The notes: generated from the letters alone by a model not told the origin. Counted from the stretch's first letter, positions 17,708 to 27,246 are shown. The stretch is 64,000 bases of DNA from DASPKX01 sp035627835 (GCA_035627835.1 DASPKX010000006.1:26704-90703); one strand, 5' to 3'. Numbers and translations are program-made.

Positions 17708-18271
17708 ATGTGGTTTCCTCCGCTCGTGAGCATTGCCACACGCACCGGAGATGATGGGACAACGGCGCTCATGTTCAATCGTCGCGTTCCCAAGACGCAT
17801 CCGCGCATAGAAGCGTGCGGCGCAATCGACGAACTGAACTCCGCTCTTGGTCTCGCCCGGGCCACTGCAAACCTCGAATTCGTCACCTCGGCGTTGCTCC
17901 CGATCCAAAGCCGCCTCATCACGGTCATGGGTGAATTGGCAACCCTGCCCGAAGATTTGGCCCGATATGAAAAAGGTGGATATGACCTCGTCACCCCTGC
18001 TTTCACGGAACCCTTGGACGGCCTGGTAAAGGAGCTTGAAGCCCAAAACATCAGCTTCAAAGGATGGGCGACTCCCGGCGCGAACGCAGGCGCGGCCGCC
18101 CTCGACATGGCCCGCGTGGCTTGCCGCAGGGCTGAGAGGCGGATTCTGGCTGTCTACGAAGCCGCGCCCGCTGACGCCACGCCTAATCCAGCGATCCTGA
18201 CGTTCATGAATAGGTTGTCTGACGTTCTCTGGCTGCTCGCCCGCTGGATGGAAAGCCCACGCCATGTTTAG
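17708..18271 (+). CDS. ATP:cob(I)alamin adenosyltransferase, PduO type
   Basis: This enzyme adenosylates cob(I)alamin to coenzyme B12. TRTGDDGTT, then KTHPRIEACGAIDELNSALGLA, and the C-terminal CRRAERRI with NRLSDVLWLLARW are the PduO/ATR signature; the length of about 187 residues is normal. Start choice is uncertain between TTG 17690, ATG 17708 and GTG 17726; the last begins directly at the conserved N-terminus. No cobalamin riboswitch is visible in the short leader. Confidence 0.93.
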   Translation: MWFPPLVSIATRTGDDGTTALMFNRRVPKTHPRIEACGAIDELNSALGLARATANLEFVTSALLPIQSRLITVMGELATLPEDLARYEKGGYDLVTPAFTEPLDGLVKELEAQNISFKGWATPGANAGAAALDMARVACRRAERRILAVYEAAPADATPNPAILTFMNRLSDVLWLLARWMESPRHV

Positions 18272-19028
18272 GCGATTCGACTTCGATCATCCATTTCTCG
18301 CCGCCGGCTTTTTCCTGATCTGCGTGGTGATGGGCTACGTGCTCGTCGGGATGCTTCGCAAACATGTTCGGCCAGGCGCCCGTAAAACAATCTATTGGGC
18401 AGCAGCACTCTGGCTCGTCAGCGTTTCCATTCGAGCGAAAATGGGCTGGTATTTGGAGCCCCACGACTTCCCCCCTCGTTTTTTAATCGTCATCGCTCCT
18501 TGGATTCTAGGCTTGGCCGCTTTGGCTTGGTCCAGGAAGGCTGGTGATTTTGCGGAAAAGTTCTCACAAAACTTTTTGATCGGGATCCAGGGGTTTCGTG
18601 TTTTGGTTGAGCTTTGCATCCTGGCGCTCCATAGGCGCGATCTGATGCCCGAAGAGATGACCTTCCATGGCCAGAACTTTGACATCATACCCGGCATAAC
18701 GGCCCTCATCCTCGCGGCATTCGTCCGGACAGATTCGGTGCGCTGGGTAGGCCCAATCGTTTTGTGGAACATTGTTTCCATGGGTGTGCTGCTGGTGACG
18801 ATCACCACTGGCGCTCTCTCCGCGCCTGGACCGTTGCGCCTGTTGAAGACTGAAATTCCCAACATCGCTCCACTCACCTTTCCCTACGTCCTGCTGCCCG
18901 CTTTTCTGGTCCCCCTGGCGTTCGCCTTTCACATCCTCTCCCTCAAACGGGCGCGTCGAACGCTCCAGGCAGCGGCGCGGGAAGGGTCAGAAGATCGCCC
19001 TTTAGTCGCTCCCCTAACGCTCGCCTAA
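18264..19028 (+). CDS. Polytopic membrane protein of unknown function
   Basis: A 254-residue protein with about seven hydrophobic segments (roughly 10-30, 40-55, 70-90, 110-125, 140-160, 170-190 and 210-230). A polar stretch ILALHRRDLMPEEMTFHGQN sits mid-protein and looks like a conserved functional loop. It overlaps the adenosyltransferase gene by 8 bases, so the two are probably co-transcribed. I cannot name the family. Confidence 0.8.
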   Translation: MFRRFDFDHPFLAAGFFLICVVMGYVLVGMLRKHVRPGARKTIYWAAALWLVSVSIRAKMGWYLEPHDFPPRFLIVIAPWILGLAALAWSRKAGDFAEKFSQNFLIGIQGFRVLVELCILALHRRDLMPEEMTFHGQNFDIIPGITALILAAFVRTDSVRWVGPIVLWNIVSMGVLLVTITTGALSAPGPLRLLKTEIPNIAPLTFPYVLLPAFLVPLAFAFHILSLKRARRTLQAAAREGSEDRPLVAPLTLA

Positions 19029-19340
19029 CGGTTTAACGTGTCCATTCCCGCCCGGAGCAAACACCCTCCCTCCCTGCTATAACCCGCGCTGCGGCTCCTC
19101 ACCCTCCTCAGGGATTGGCTTATCCGAGGGACATCCCCACTCCTGATTGTTGCCGTCTTTTGGCAGGACGTATTTTAGGCAAAGTAATTTAACTGCCATG
19201 CGAGTCGTCCACTTCAACATCACCATTGGCCCAATCGATGGGCCTGTTTGGCTTGAACTCACCGGTCTCGCGGCCCTTGGCTCCCCCTCGTTTTCCGATC
19301 TGCGCCCCCTCAAGAACCACTTAAACCAAAGGGAGGAAAA
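19029..19340. other. Intergenic, no gene seen
   Basis: This 312-base gap between two plus-strand genes shows no credible coding sequence. It presumably holds the promoter of the transglycosylase gene; an AAGGGAGG just before 19341 is a good ribosome binding site. Confidence 0.5.
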
Positions 19341-19805
19341 ATGGTCAGGCATATCATTGCTGTCCTGTTTGCAGCGAGCGCATTAAGCGTTGAAGCCAAC
19401 TGGAGGCCCAATGAAAAATTGCTCGCTGCTGTTCGGCAGATTGAATCGAGCAACGGCCTTATGCAGCACGGGGACAACGGGCGCTCACTTGGCCAGTTCC
19501 AGCTTTCTGAAGCCGCTTGGATGGATGTGAGCGCATGGCGGAAAACGCGCGGCTTAAAGACCTACTCGTATGACCAGCACGTGTTTCACTACACGATCAG
19601 CAAAGCGTACGCGGCTGATTACCTGGCTCTTCTCCGTGGTGAGCTGATCAAGAAGCTGAAGCGCCAGCCTTCCGTTGCTGAGATCTACGCGGCTTACAAT
19701 ATGGGTTTGGGAACATTCGCCGAATGTGATTACAAGCTGAGCCGGGTGAACCCGACCACAAAGAAAAAGGCTCATCAGGTGCAGGCCCTCGCCTCACGGT
19801 CCTGA
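19341..19805 (+). CDS. Small secreted lytic transglycosylase-like protein
   Basis: A 154-residue protein with a signal peptide (1-20) and a single lysozyme-like domain. RQIESSNGL (catalytic Glu followed by SSNG), GRSLGQFQLS in place of the usual GLMQ segment, and YAAYNMGLG (AYNxG motif) match the SLT/GH23 fold. It probably cleaves peptidoglycan in the periplasm. It has no binding domain and is small for the family; phage-type and plasmid-type transglycosylases are similar in size. Confidence 0.78.
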   Translation: MVRHIIAVLFAASALSVEANWRPNEKLLAAVRQIESSNGLMQHGDNGRSLGQFQLSEAAWMDVSAWRKTRGLKTYSYDQHVFHYTISKAYAADYLALLRGELIKKLKRQPSVAEIYAAYNMGLGTFAECDYKLSRVNPTTKKKAHQVQALASRS

Positions 19806-20090
19806 CCGCTCTGCCTGCCCTCCACCCTAATGCGACCACCCGCCCCTACGCTGCTCTCAGGTTCCGTAAGGGACTTCCCCAAGGAACCCGTAGGACAACT
19901 GCCCTTCCACAGAACAGGGCGCCAGCCGGATTGTGAGCGCCCCTTCCGACTCGCACAATGCCAACCGCTGGAAGAATTGGTCTCCAGCGCGCGAATGGAC
20001 AGACAAAGCTCTTTAACCCTTTTTCCTGTGAGCCCTGCCTTGCCGCGATATGGCGCGTTTTCCGCGCTGAACCCGTCAATTTGAGCCGTT

Positions 20091-23000
20091 ATGAGTGAAG
20101 ATTCAAACTACGAAAACCGGTCCCGTCGCCCTCGCTCCTCTCGCCGCGCCGGTGATGAGCCCGAAGTCACGTATGAATTTGACGGGGATTGGGACCAGAG
20201 CAGCGGCCCTGAACCGCGTCGGCGCAAACGCCGCCGTCGCGCGGGAGCTGGCGCTTCTCACACCACCCGTAGCGAGCCTCAAGCGCTCCCGGAGCCATCC
20301 GTGCCCGCGGAGTTCCAATTGCCTTTCGACCCATGGCGGATCTTTGAAGCCCTTCGGCTCAAGTGGAAGTGGCTGGCGATGGGAACACTCGCTTTCGGCG
20401 CGTTGGCGTTCTTGTTCAGCCTCTCCGTAATTAAATACAAGGTGAAGGTCGATCTGATCCGCCGCGAAACGTCGAACGCCTTCCGGAGCGATCAGGCCGC
20501 TGAATCGTTCCTCCCGCGCGAACTCTCAGACCTCACGTTGATTCGCTACATGATGTCGCCCGAGGTGATGAACCGCACCTCGACTAATCTGACTCCGCCC
20601 ATGGATCCCGCGACGATCCGCTCCATGGTCAAGATGGATCCGGGCGCCACGCCTGACACCGCGACGATCACCGTCTCCGGCAAGGGTGACTTGAACCGCA
20701 TAGTGCAAGTGGCCAACACGTTCGCCAAAGAAGCGGTGCAGTACACCCGCGAACTCCAGGCCGCCGAGTCAGGCAACGTGAACAAGTATCTCACAAACAA
20801 GCTCGCTCTCATGCGTGAGGAGATCAACGAGGTGAATAAGGAGATCGGGAAGCTCTCGCGTGAAGCCGGTTTCTTCGATCTGCAAAAGGAAGCGGACGAG
20901 TTTTACAAAGGCGTGGCAGGCATCGACCAGAAGCTGGAAACCGCACGCGCCGAGTTGGAGCTAACTGAAGTTCACATCAAGCGCTTGGAAAGCCAACTTA
21001 AACAGGGGCCGACAAACACCAAGCTCGCGGCTGCTCGCACTCGCCTGCAGGAGCTTCGCGCGAAGGGCTACACCGATGCTTACCCCGAAGTGGAAGCTCA
21101 GATTGCAATCGTGCGCCGCCTTGAAGCCGAGCCAGCAGGGAACGAGGAACCTGTTGCTGCTGCAAGCAACACCCCGAACTCTCTGAACCCGGCCTTCATG
21201 CAGTTGAACGAGCAGTATCGTGCGAAGAACGACTGGGAGCGCAAAATCCGTGAGTACACGACGATCAAGTCGGGTGCCACGAACCGGGTGCAGGCGATTT
21301 CCGAGAAAGGCTTGCTTCTGGCCAATCTTCGCAGCCGTCAAACCGCTCTTGAAACCTCCTACGAAGCGTTGAACAAACGCCAGCAGGAAACCCAAATTTT
21401 CGTGGATAGCGCCCTTGGTTATTACAAGCCGCTGTCCGATGTTACTCTTAAAGACATCCGCACACGGATGCGCTGGATGAAAGTCGGCGCGCTCTCCCTG
21501 GCTGGCGCTTTCCTCGGCCTCTGCACCGCCATCGGTTTAATCATGCTCGCTGAGGCGTTCGACACTCGGATCAAGACCGCTACAGATTTGGAGCGCGCCA
21601 CAGGTCTCCCCGTCCTGGCGACGCTCGGCAATCTCGATGACATGTCTGAAGCCGATCAGGAGAAATGGGCGTTTCGGACGCTGACAATGCTGCGCGGCAA
21701 ACTTCGAACGACCCCCGATGATGGCATGGTCTGCGGGTTCATATCCTCTAAAGAGCGCGAAGGCCGCTCGACTTGGATTCAACTCCTCGTCGATGCCGCC
21801 GCCCAGCAAGGCCTGAAAGTCCTGACCGTCGATGCTCGGCCCGAAGGCGCTGAGCCGGAAGTCAGCGCGGTGCGGCGCGACAGAAACGACATCGCGGTCC
21901 CGAACGTGAGCGGCAATGGCAACGGCAAGCACGCCGACCTTGGCGCGGAGTTCAAGCCCGAGACCAACGGGGGCAGTGTGGCCGTCGCTGATGGCGAGCC
22001 CGATGACGACAAGCAAAAGAAGCTCGCGGTGGAAAAGACCTCCGAGAACGGCTGGGTTTGGGATCTTGAGCGCCGCAAACAATGGCAGAACGCCATGACC
22101 CAGTGGCAGCGTGAGGATCACATGGTTCTCTTCGTTGAACTCCCGCCCGCTGAGCGGCCGGAATCCATTCTCCTGGCGGAGAATCTTCCTCAGGTGGTCT
22201 GGCTCTCCCGCGCAGGCGTGGCCGACAGCCAGGAAACAACCAAGCAAGTCGAGACTTTGCGGGCCGCCGGTTGCAACATCGTGGGCGCAGTCTTCAACGA
22301 CGAGCCAAAGACCCTTTTCAACAGCCACGTGTCTCGTTGGTTCCGCCGCGTCGCCGCTATCGCTCTGCTCGCGGGCAGCTTGTTCGCGCAGGATGCTTAC
22401 GCACAAGCCGCTGCGACGAGCAGCGGATCTGCGCAGGCGTCACGCACCACCACTGCTTCAGGTGTGAGCACGAACAAAACGCTCGCATTCTCAGCTTCCA
22501 ACCCCGCTCAACGCGCGGAGTGGCAACGTCGCTTAACGTTAGGGCCTGGGGACGTCCTCGACTTCCACGTCGTAGGCCGCCCGGAACTCACTCGCACGAA
22601 CCTTGTCATTGCTGCCAATGGCACCGTGAGCTTTCTTCACGCGAAGAACATTCCCGCCAAGGGTCTGACCGTTGATGAACTCCGCCAGCGCATGGACCAG
22701 GAAGTTCGGAAATATTACACCGCCGCCCGCACCATCGTTCAACCTGTCTCCTACAGCAGCAAGCGTTACTACGTGCTGGGGAAGGTGAACACCAAAGGCT
22801 CCTTTCCGCTCGATCGGCCTGTCACGCTCATTGAAGCCGTGGCGCGCGCGAAAGGTCTGGAGACTGGCCTTTACCAACGAAGCACCGTTGAACTCGCTGA
22901 CCTCAGCCGCAGCTTCATAGTGCGCGATGGCAAGCGCCTGGACGTCGATTTCAATAAGCTCTTCGCCGAAGGCGATCTCTCACAAAACGTCTCCATCGAG

Positions 23001-23426
23001 CCGGGCGATTACATCTACTTCCCGCCCGCCGCTGTTAATGAAATTTACGTTTTGGGCGAAGTCTTCAACCCAGGCCCGCTCGGCTATGCGCCTAACGCCA
23101 CCATGGTCGCCGCCATCACAGATCGCGGCGGCTTCACTGAGAAAGCTTATCGCAGCAAGGTTCTCGTTATCCGCGGCGCCTTGCAGCAACCTGAAACCTT
23201 TGTGGTGAACGTCGGTGACATTCTCCACGCCCGGAGCGCCGACTTTAAGCTCCAGCCCAAAGACATCGTGTATGTGAGCCGCCGCCCATGGGCGAAAGTC
23301 GAGGAATTGCTCGACGAAGCGGCGCAATCTTTCATCCAGGGTTCCGTCACCGCATGGAGCGGCGTCAATGTGGGGCCGTTCTTCAGCGAACCGTTCTTGC
23401 CTGAGATTCGTGATCAAGGAGAGTAA
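20091..23426 (+). CDS. Fused Wzz / BY-kinase-like / Wza-like polysaccharide export protein
   Basis: One 1111-codon frame joins parts normally encoded separately. In order: an Arg-rich cytoplasmic start (1-78), transmembrane helix 1 (about 94-115), a periplasmic Wzz domain with long coiled coils (230-450), helix 2 (about 465-488), a tyrosine-kinase-like Rossmann domain (535-745), a third helix resembling a signal peptide and ending DAYAQA (747-772), then a polysaccharide export domain (LTLGPGDVLDFHVVG, 813-827) and two SLBB domains (near 890 and 983). The kinase-like part lacks a Walker A (GFISSKEREGRST) and has no Tyr-rich tail, so it is probably inactive. The chain could link inner membrane assembly to the outer membrane exporter. 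A four-base-shifted misreading is unlikely as the frame is uninterrupted. Confidence 0.9.
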   Translation: MSEDSNYENRSRRPRSSRRAGDEPEVTYEFDGDWDQSSGPEPRRRKRRRRAGAGASHTTRSEPQALPEPSVPAEFQLPFDPWRIFEALRLKWKWLAMGTLAFGALAFLFSLSVIKYKVKVDLIRRETSNAFRSDQAAESFLPRELSDLTLIRYMMSPEVMNRTSTNLTPPMDPATIRSMVKMDPGATPDTATITVSGKGDLNRIVQVANTFAKEAVQYTRELQAAESGNVNKYLTNKLALMREEINEVNKEIGKLSREAGFFDLQKEADEFYKGVAGIDQKLETARAELELTEVHIKRLESQLKQGPTNTKLAAARTRLQELRAKGYTDAYPEVEAQIAIVRRLEAEPAGNEEPVAAASNTPNSLNPAFMQLNEQYRAKNDWERKIREYTTIKSGATNRVQAISEKGLLLANLRSRQTALETSYEALNKRQQETQIFVDSALGYYKPLSDVTLKDIRTRMRWMKVGALSLAGAFLGLCTAIGLIMLAEAFDTRIKTATDLERATGLPVLATLGNLDDMSEADQEKWAFRTLTMLRGKLRTTPDDGMVCGFISSKEREGRSTWIQLLVDAAAQQGLKVLTVDARPEGAEPEVSAVRRDRNDIAVPNVSGNGNGKHADLGAEFKPETNGGSVAVADGEPDDDKQKKLAVEKTSENGWVWDLERRKQWQNAMTQWQREDHMVLFVELPPAERPESILLAENLPQVVWLSRAGVADSQETTKQVETLRAAGCNIVGAVFNDEPKTLFNSHVSRWFRRVAAIALLAGSLFAQDAYAQAAATSSGSAQASRTTTASGVSTNKTLAFSASNPAQRAEWQRRLTLGPGDVLDFHVVGRPELTRTNLVIAANGTVSFLHAKNIPAKGLTVDELRQRMDQEVRKYYTAARTIVQPVSYSSKRYYVLGKVNTKGSFPLDRPVTLIEAVARAKGLETGLYQRSTVELADLSRSFIVRDGKRLDVDFNKLFAEGDLSQNVSIEPGDYIYFPPAAVNEIYVLGEVFNPGPLGYAPNATMVAAITDRGGFTEKAYRSKVLVIRGALQQPETFVVNVGDILHARSADFKLQPKDIVYVSRRPWAKVEELLDEAAQSFIQGSVTAWSGVNVGPFFSEPFLPEIRDQGE

Positions 23427-24526
23427 TGAAAAAGGGGATTCTTCTAGGGGTATGCCTTCTGTTCCTTTGCGTCGGTTGCAATGGACCTAAAACCGGGCCG
23501 AAATTCGACGCCCGTCAAACAACAAAAGCCACGCTGCTGACCAACCTCACCCAGGTCACAGCCACAAACCGGGTGGACCGCAATTGGCTGCAAGCGCCCA
23601 CGAACGTCATCCGGCTCGGCCCCGGCGATCGCATCGAAGTTGAACTGCTGAACGATCCGGGCTCCCGCACCATCCTGACCGTTGGCCCTGACGGAAAAGT
23701 TTACTTCAATCTCGCCAGCGGCGTGGATGTGTGGGGCAAGACCGTCGATGAAGCAGAGGACTTGCTTGAGCGCGAGCTGGAGCCTTATGTCACCGCCCCG
23801 CAAATCGCCATCCATTTGCGCGGGGTCGAAAGCCAGCGCGTTTGGGTTCTCGGGCGTGTGCAAAATTCCGGCGTTTATCCAATCGCCAATCCCACCACCG
23901 TGCTCGATGCCATCGCCCAGGCTGGGGGTGCGCTCAGCACCAGCGCAGGCGGCACCACGGAGGAGCTAGCCGACTTGCGCCACGCCTTCATCATCCGCGA
24001 GGGGAACATGCTCCCTGTTGATATGGAAGGGCTGCTAACGCGGGGGGACATGTCCCAAAACATCTACCTGCAGCCAGATGACTTCATTTATATCCCGTCC
24101 ACCTTGGCGCGCGAAGTTTACGTCCTGGGCGCTGTTCGACAGCCGCGCATGGTCACGATGCTCCCGCAAATGAGCCTCACCGCAGCCATCGCTGGCGCGG
24201 GCGGCCCCGTCAAAGGCGCATACCTCACCGATGTCGCAGTGGTGCGGGGCTCGCTCTCCAAGCCACAGATCGCCGTCGTGAACTACGAGGATGTTCTCAA
24301 AGGCAAAGCGCCCGACGTTCTAATCGAGCGGGGCGACATCATTTACGTGCCGCTGAGCCCGTATCGTTATCTCACGAAATACGCGGACCTGATCCTCACA
24401 ACGTTTGTCCGCTCGGTTGCCATCAACGAAGGCGCTCGCGCAGCCGTCAAGAACGCCGCGCCCGCCGGTGTGACCATCGGTGTCGGAAGCCCCGTTTCGG
24501 TTCCGGTCGTTGTTCCTGCGCGATAA
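23426..24526 (+). CDS. Wza-like SLBB polysaccharide export lipoprotein
   Basis: A 366-residue lipoprotein (lipobox LCVGC, Cys18) with a polysaccharide export domain (RLGPGDRIEVELL near 68; PDGKVYFNLA) and two SLBB domains (VWVLGRVQNSGVYPI and VYVLGAVRQPRMVTM). It begins one base inside the stop of the fusion gene (TAATG), so translation is coupled. The two proteins share similar export/SLBB regions (LRHAFIIREGN here, LSRSFIVRDGK there), suggesting duplication. No glycosyltransferase, flippase or polymerase gene is nearby, so the sugar product cannot be told. A C-terminal hydrophobic stretch (ADLILTTFVRSVAI) may be the membrane-spanning helix. Confidence 0.92.
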   Translation: MKKGILLGVCLLFLCVGCNGPKTGPKFDARQTTKATLLTNLTQVTATNRVDRNWLQAPTNVIRLGPGDRIEVELLNDPGSRTILTVGPDGKVYFNLASGVDVWGKTVDEAEDLLERELEPYVTAPQIAIHLRGVESQRVWVLGRVQNSGVYPIANPTTVLDAIAQAGGALSTSAGGTTEELADLRHAFIIREGNMLPVDMEGLLTRGDMSQNIYLQPDDFIYIPSTLAREVYVLGAVRQPRMVTMLPQMSLTAAIAGAGGPVKGAYLTDVAVVRGSLSKPQIAVVNYEDVLKGKAPDVLIERGDIIYVPLSPYRYLTKYADLILTTFVRSVAINEGARAAVKNAAPAGVTIGVGSPVSVPVVVPAR

Positions 24527-24528
24527 TT

Positions 24529-24553
24529 CTTTACCCGCGCAAATCAGGTAAAG
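24529..24553 (+). terminator. Hairpin after the export operon
   Basis: CTTTACC (24529-24535) pairs perfectly with GGTAAAG (24547-24553) across an 11-base loop, directly after the export lipoprotein stop. There is no T-tract, so it may be an mRNA-end hairpin rather than a true intrinsic terminator. Confidence 0.3.
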
Positions 24554-24630
24554 CCTGTTGCATTCACTTGGGGCGACGCGATTTGCGGCGCTCCGTTCCG
24601 GCGCTAAGTTTCTATCAAGGAGATTTTGGG

Positions 24631-25143
24631 ATGAAGACGAGGAGTTCGAGCACAAAAATACGCGTGGATATCACCTGCCCCACCTGCAGCATGTCGCTGA
24701 CTGATAAAAATTCCGGCGGCTTTGTCATGGAGGGCGAAACCTACTGCTGCGAAGGGTGCGCGACTGGCGCCGGGTGCAGCTGTGAGGAACCAGCCATCAC
24801 GCCGCGCAAAGTTTATAACCGCCCCGGCACTCTCGGGCAGCGCAATCGCGAGAACTCCGCCAAGGATGCGAACGCAAACAGTGAAGTGACGACATCTGGC
24901 AATGTCATCGGTAAACGCAAGCCAACCGCGAAGAAAGCTCCTGGCACACCGAGTCGCGATCAATTGCTGAACACAGGCGTGAAACGTGTCCGCGGTCAAA
25001 CGAAGCAGCGCGATTCACAACGCGAGCCTGCGCGTGGCCGGAGCGAGTTCCGTGGTCAACTGAACAAGACCGCCGTGGCCGAGGGGCGTGCTGATCGCAC
25101 AGGCGGGACGGCTGCTAAGAATAATCCAGGCGAACTGCGCTAA
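24631..25143 (+). CDS. Metallothionein-like Cys-rich protein with basic tail
   Basis: The first 55 of 170 residues carry seven cysteines (16, 19, 39, 40, 43, 49, 51) in VDITCPTCSMSL and GETYCCEGCATGAGCSCEE. The YCCEGCA segment resembles the YCCEACA part of bacterial SmtA/BmtA metallothioneins, so binding of zinc, cadmium or copper is likely. The remaining 115 residues are Lys, Arg, Gln, Gly-rich and probably disordered, far longer than any classical metallothionein. The start follows AAGGAG by 8 bases; an upstream in-frame start at 24568 lacks this. The 3' end overlaps folK tail to tail by 4 bases. Confidence 0.78.
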   Translation: MKTRSSSTKIRVDITCPTCSMSLTDKNSGGFVMEGETYCCEGCATGAGCSCEEPAITPRKVYNRPGTLGQRNRENSAKDANANSEVTTSGNVIGKRKPTAKKAPGTPSRDQLLNTGVKRVRGQTKQRDSQREPARGRSEFRGQLNKTAVAEGRADRTGGTAAKNNPGELR

Positions 25144-25619
25144 GGCAACTCAGCCAGCAACTCACGAACAGTGCGCGTCTGCCCCGGCAACGCGTAATTC
25201 GGAGCCAGCTCCGCCAGCGGCTCCAAAACAAACTTTCGCAAGTGAGCGCGAGGGTGCGGCAAGGTTAAATCCGCGCTCGCGCGCCTTTCATTGCCAAACG
25301 CGATAAGATCGAGGTCCAGCGGCCTGGCTTCGTTCATGACCTTCTTCGCTTGTCGGCCAAAGGCTTTCTCCAACCCCTGCAGTTTGGCCAGCAACGTCTC
25401 CGGTGTTTCATCCGCCAGTGGCTTTATAATCGCGACAGCATTTAGGAAGTCAGGTGATCCCGGCGGGCAATCGACGGGCGCGGTTTCATAAATCCGGGAT
25501 GCCCGTATCGGAGCGGCAGAAAGCTCCTGCAACGCCTGAAGCGCCGAATGAATCAGCTCGCGCGAAGAACCAAGATTTGAACCGAGCGCAATGATCGTCA
25601 GTTCAGAGCGAGCGTCCAC
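25140..25619 (-). CDS. folK: 2-amino-4-hydroxy-6-hydroxymethyldihydropteridine pyrophosphokinase
   Basis: HPPK, the pyrophosphorylation step of folate synthesis. It starts IIALGSNLG, carries APVDCPPGSPDFLNAV and the signature RPLDLDLIAFG, then LPHPRAHLRKFVLEPLAE; 159 residues is normal. It is the last gene of the dapF-dapA-dapB-folK operon, 9 bases after dapB. Confidence 0.95.
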   Translation of the reverse strand: MDARSELTIIALGSNLGSSRELIHSALQALQELSAAPIRASRIYETAPVDCPPGSPDFLNAVAIIKPLADETPETLLAKLQGLEKAFGRQAKKVMNEARPLDLDLIAFGNERRASADLTLPHPRAHLRKFVLEPLAELAPNYALPGQTRTVRELLAELP

Positions 25620-25628
25620 GACCGAAGA

Positions 25629-26363
25629 TTACTTCAACCCCAGCACGTCCTGCATGCTGTAGATGCCCGGAGCGCGCCCCACCACCCAGGCCGCCGCGCG
25701 CAACGCCCCATTCGCGAAGGTGTCGCGGCTAGACGCTTTATGGGTCAACTCCACCCGCTCGCCGTTCGCCGCGTAAATGACAGTATGATCGCCGACCACA
25801 TCACCGCCGCGCACTGCATGCATGCCAATCTCCGCGCGGGTCCGCTCACCCACTACGCCATGCCGCCCATGCCGTGCCAACTCCTTCAACTGCGCCCCCC
25901 GCACTTCTGCCAGAATCTCCCCTAAAGTCGTTGCAGTCCCACTCGGCGCGTCTTTCTTCAAGCGGTGATGCATCTCCACAACTTCCAAATCGAAATCAGG
26001 CCCAAGAATCTCTGTAGCTTTGCGCGTTAGCCAAAACAGCGCATTCACGCCCGTCGAATAATTGGAGGCCCACACCATCGGAATCCGCGCAGCCAGAGCC
26101 TTGATGCTTCCCTGCTCCGCTTCATTGTGCCCCGTGGTTCCAATCACCAAGGCCTTGCCACGCGCCGCGCAAAGCTCCGCGACGCCCAGTGTTGTGGAAT
26201 GAAAACTGAAATCGATGACCACATCGCCCTGGTCGATGACCGCGCTCAGATTATCCCCAACATCCACCTCCCCCGTGATGCGCACATCTGAGCGCGAGGC
26301 CGCGCAAGCCACAAGGCTGCGCCCCATGCGCCCTTTGGAACCAGTGATAATTGCTCGCACCAT
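25629..26363 (-). CDS. dapB: 4-hydroxy-tetrahydrodipicolinate reductase
   Basis: DapB reduces hydroxytetrahydrodipicolinate with NAD(P)H in the lysine/meso-diaminopimelate pathway. The nucleotide loop is GSKGRMGRS at the start and the active-site motif is EMHHRLKKDAPSGTA. At 244 residues it is slightly shorter than the E. coli protein. It starts one base after dapA. Confidence 0.96.
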   Translation of the reverse strand: MVRAIITGSKGRMGRSLVACAASRSDVRITGEVDVGDNLSAVIDQGDVVIDFSFHSTTLGVAELCAARGKALVIGTTGHNEAEQGSIKALAARIPMVWASNYSTGVNALFWLTRKATEILGPDFDLEVVEMHHRLKKDAPSGTATTLGEILAEVRGAQLKELARHGRHGVVGERTRAEIGMHAVRGGDVVGDHTVIYAANGERVELTHKASSRDTFANGALRAAAWVVGRAPGIYSMQDVLGLK

Positions 26364-26364
26364 A

Positions 26365-27246
26365 TTAACCCTTCAGGAGGCCGTTCTCCTTCAACGTGCG
26401 GCGCAATTGAGTTCGTGCAGCTTCACTTAACGGAACCAGTGGCAACCGAACCCCGTCCTCAATCATTCCCATCATTGCCAACGCGGCTTTCACCGGCGTC
26501 GGATTCGTCTCAATGAACAGATCCTTGAAAATCGGATACCACTTCAAATGCAGCTTCAACGCCGCGCTCGCGCGTCCGCCTGCATACGCGGAAACCATCT
26601 GCGAAACCTCTTTCGGAATAATGTTTGAGGCTACGCTGATGACCCCCTGCGCGCCCACGGCCATGAACGGCAGAGTCAAAGAATCATCCCCGCTCAAAAT
26701 CACAAACTTCTCCCCGCACGCCCGTCGAATCTGGCTCACCCGATCCGGGTTCCCGCCCGCTTCCTTAATGCCAATGATGTTCTTGCACTCCGCCGCCAGA
26801 CGTTTCGTCGTGTCCACCCCGATATCAATCCCGCAACGCCCTGGGATGCTGTAGAGCAGGATCGGCAGCTTCGTCGCCTTCGCGATCGTGCGGTAATGCT
26901 GGAACAAACCTTCCTGCGTCGGCTTGTTATAATAGGGCGCCACCTGCAGTGATCCATCCGCGCCAGCTTCCTGGGCAGCGCGGGTCAGATACACAGCCTC
27001 CTCCGTCGAATTTGCTCCCGTGCCTGCGACCACTTTGATTTTTCCAGCCGCGAACTTCACGCTCAGCCGGATGATCTCAATGTGCTCCTCATAGGTCACT
27101 GTGGGCGATTCACCTGTGGTGCCCACTGGCACAATGCCATCCACCCCACCTTTGATCTGGCTCTTGATCAGGCGCTCAAGCGCCGCTTCATCCAGCTTAT
27201 TCGCCCGGAATGGCGTGACGATGGCTGTGTATGTTCCTGTAAACAT
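26365..27246 (-). CDS. dapA: 4-hydroxy-tetrahydrodipicolinate synthase
   Basis: DapA condenses pyruvate with aspartate semialdehyde. The TIM barrel shows VPVGTTGESPTV, LLYSIPGRCGIDI (active-site Tyr) and IIGIKEAGG (Schiff-base Lys), and FILSGDDSLTLPFMAVGA. 293 residues, typical. It lies between dapF (47 bases) and dapB (1 base). Confidence 0.97.
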   Translation of the reverse strand: MFTGTYTAIVTPFRANKLDEAALERLIKSQIKGGVDGIVPVGTTGESPTVTYEEHIEIIRLSVKFAAGKIKVVAGTGANSTEEAVYLTRAAQEAGADGSLQVAPYYNKPTQEGLFQHYRTIAKATKLPILLYSIPGRCGIDIGVDTTKRLAAECKNIIGIKEAGGNPDRVSQIRRACGEKFVILSGDDSLTLPFMAVGAQGVISVASNIIPKEVSQMVSAYAGGRASAALKLHLKWYPIFKDLFIETNPTPVKAALAMMGMIEDGVRLPLVPLSEAARTQLRRTLKENGLLKG

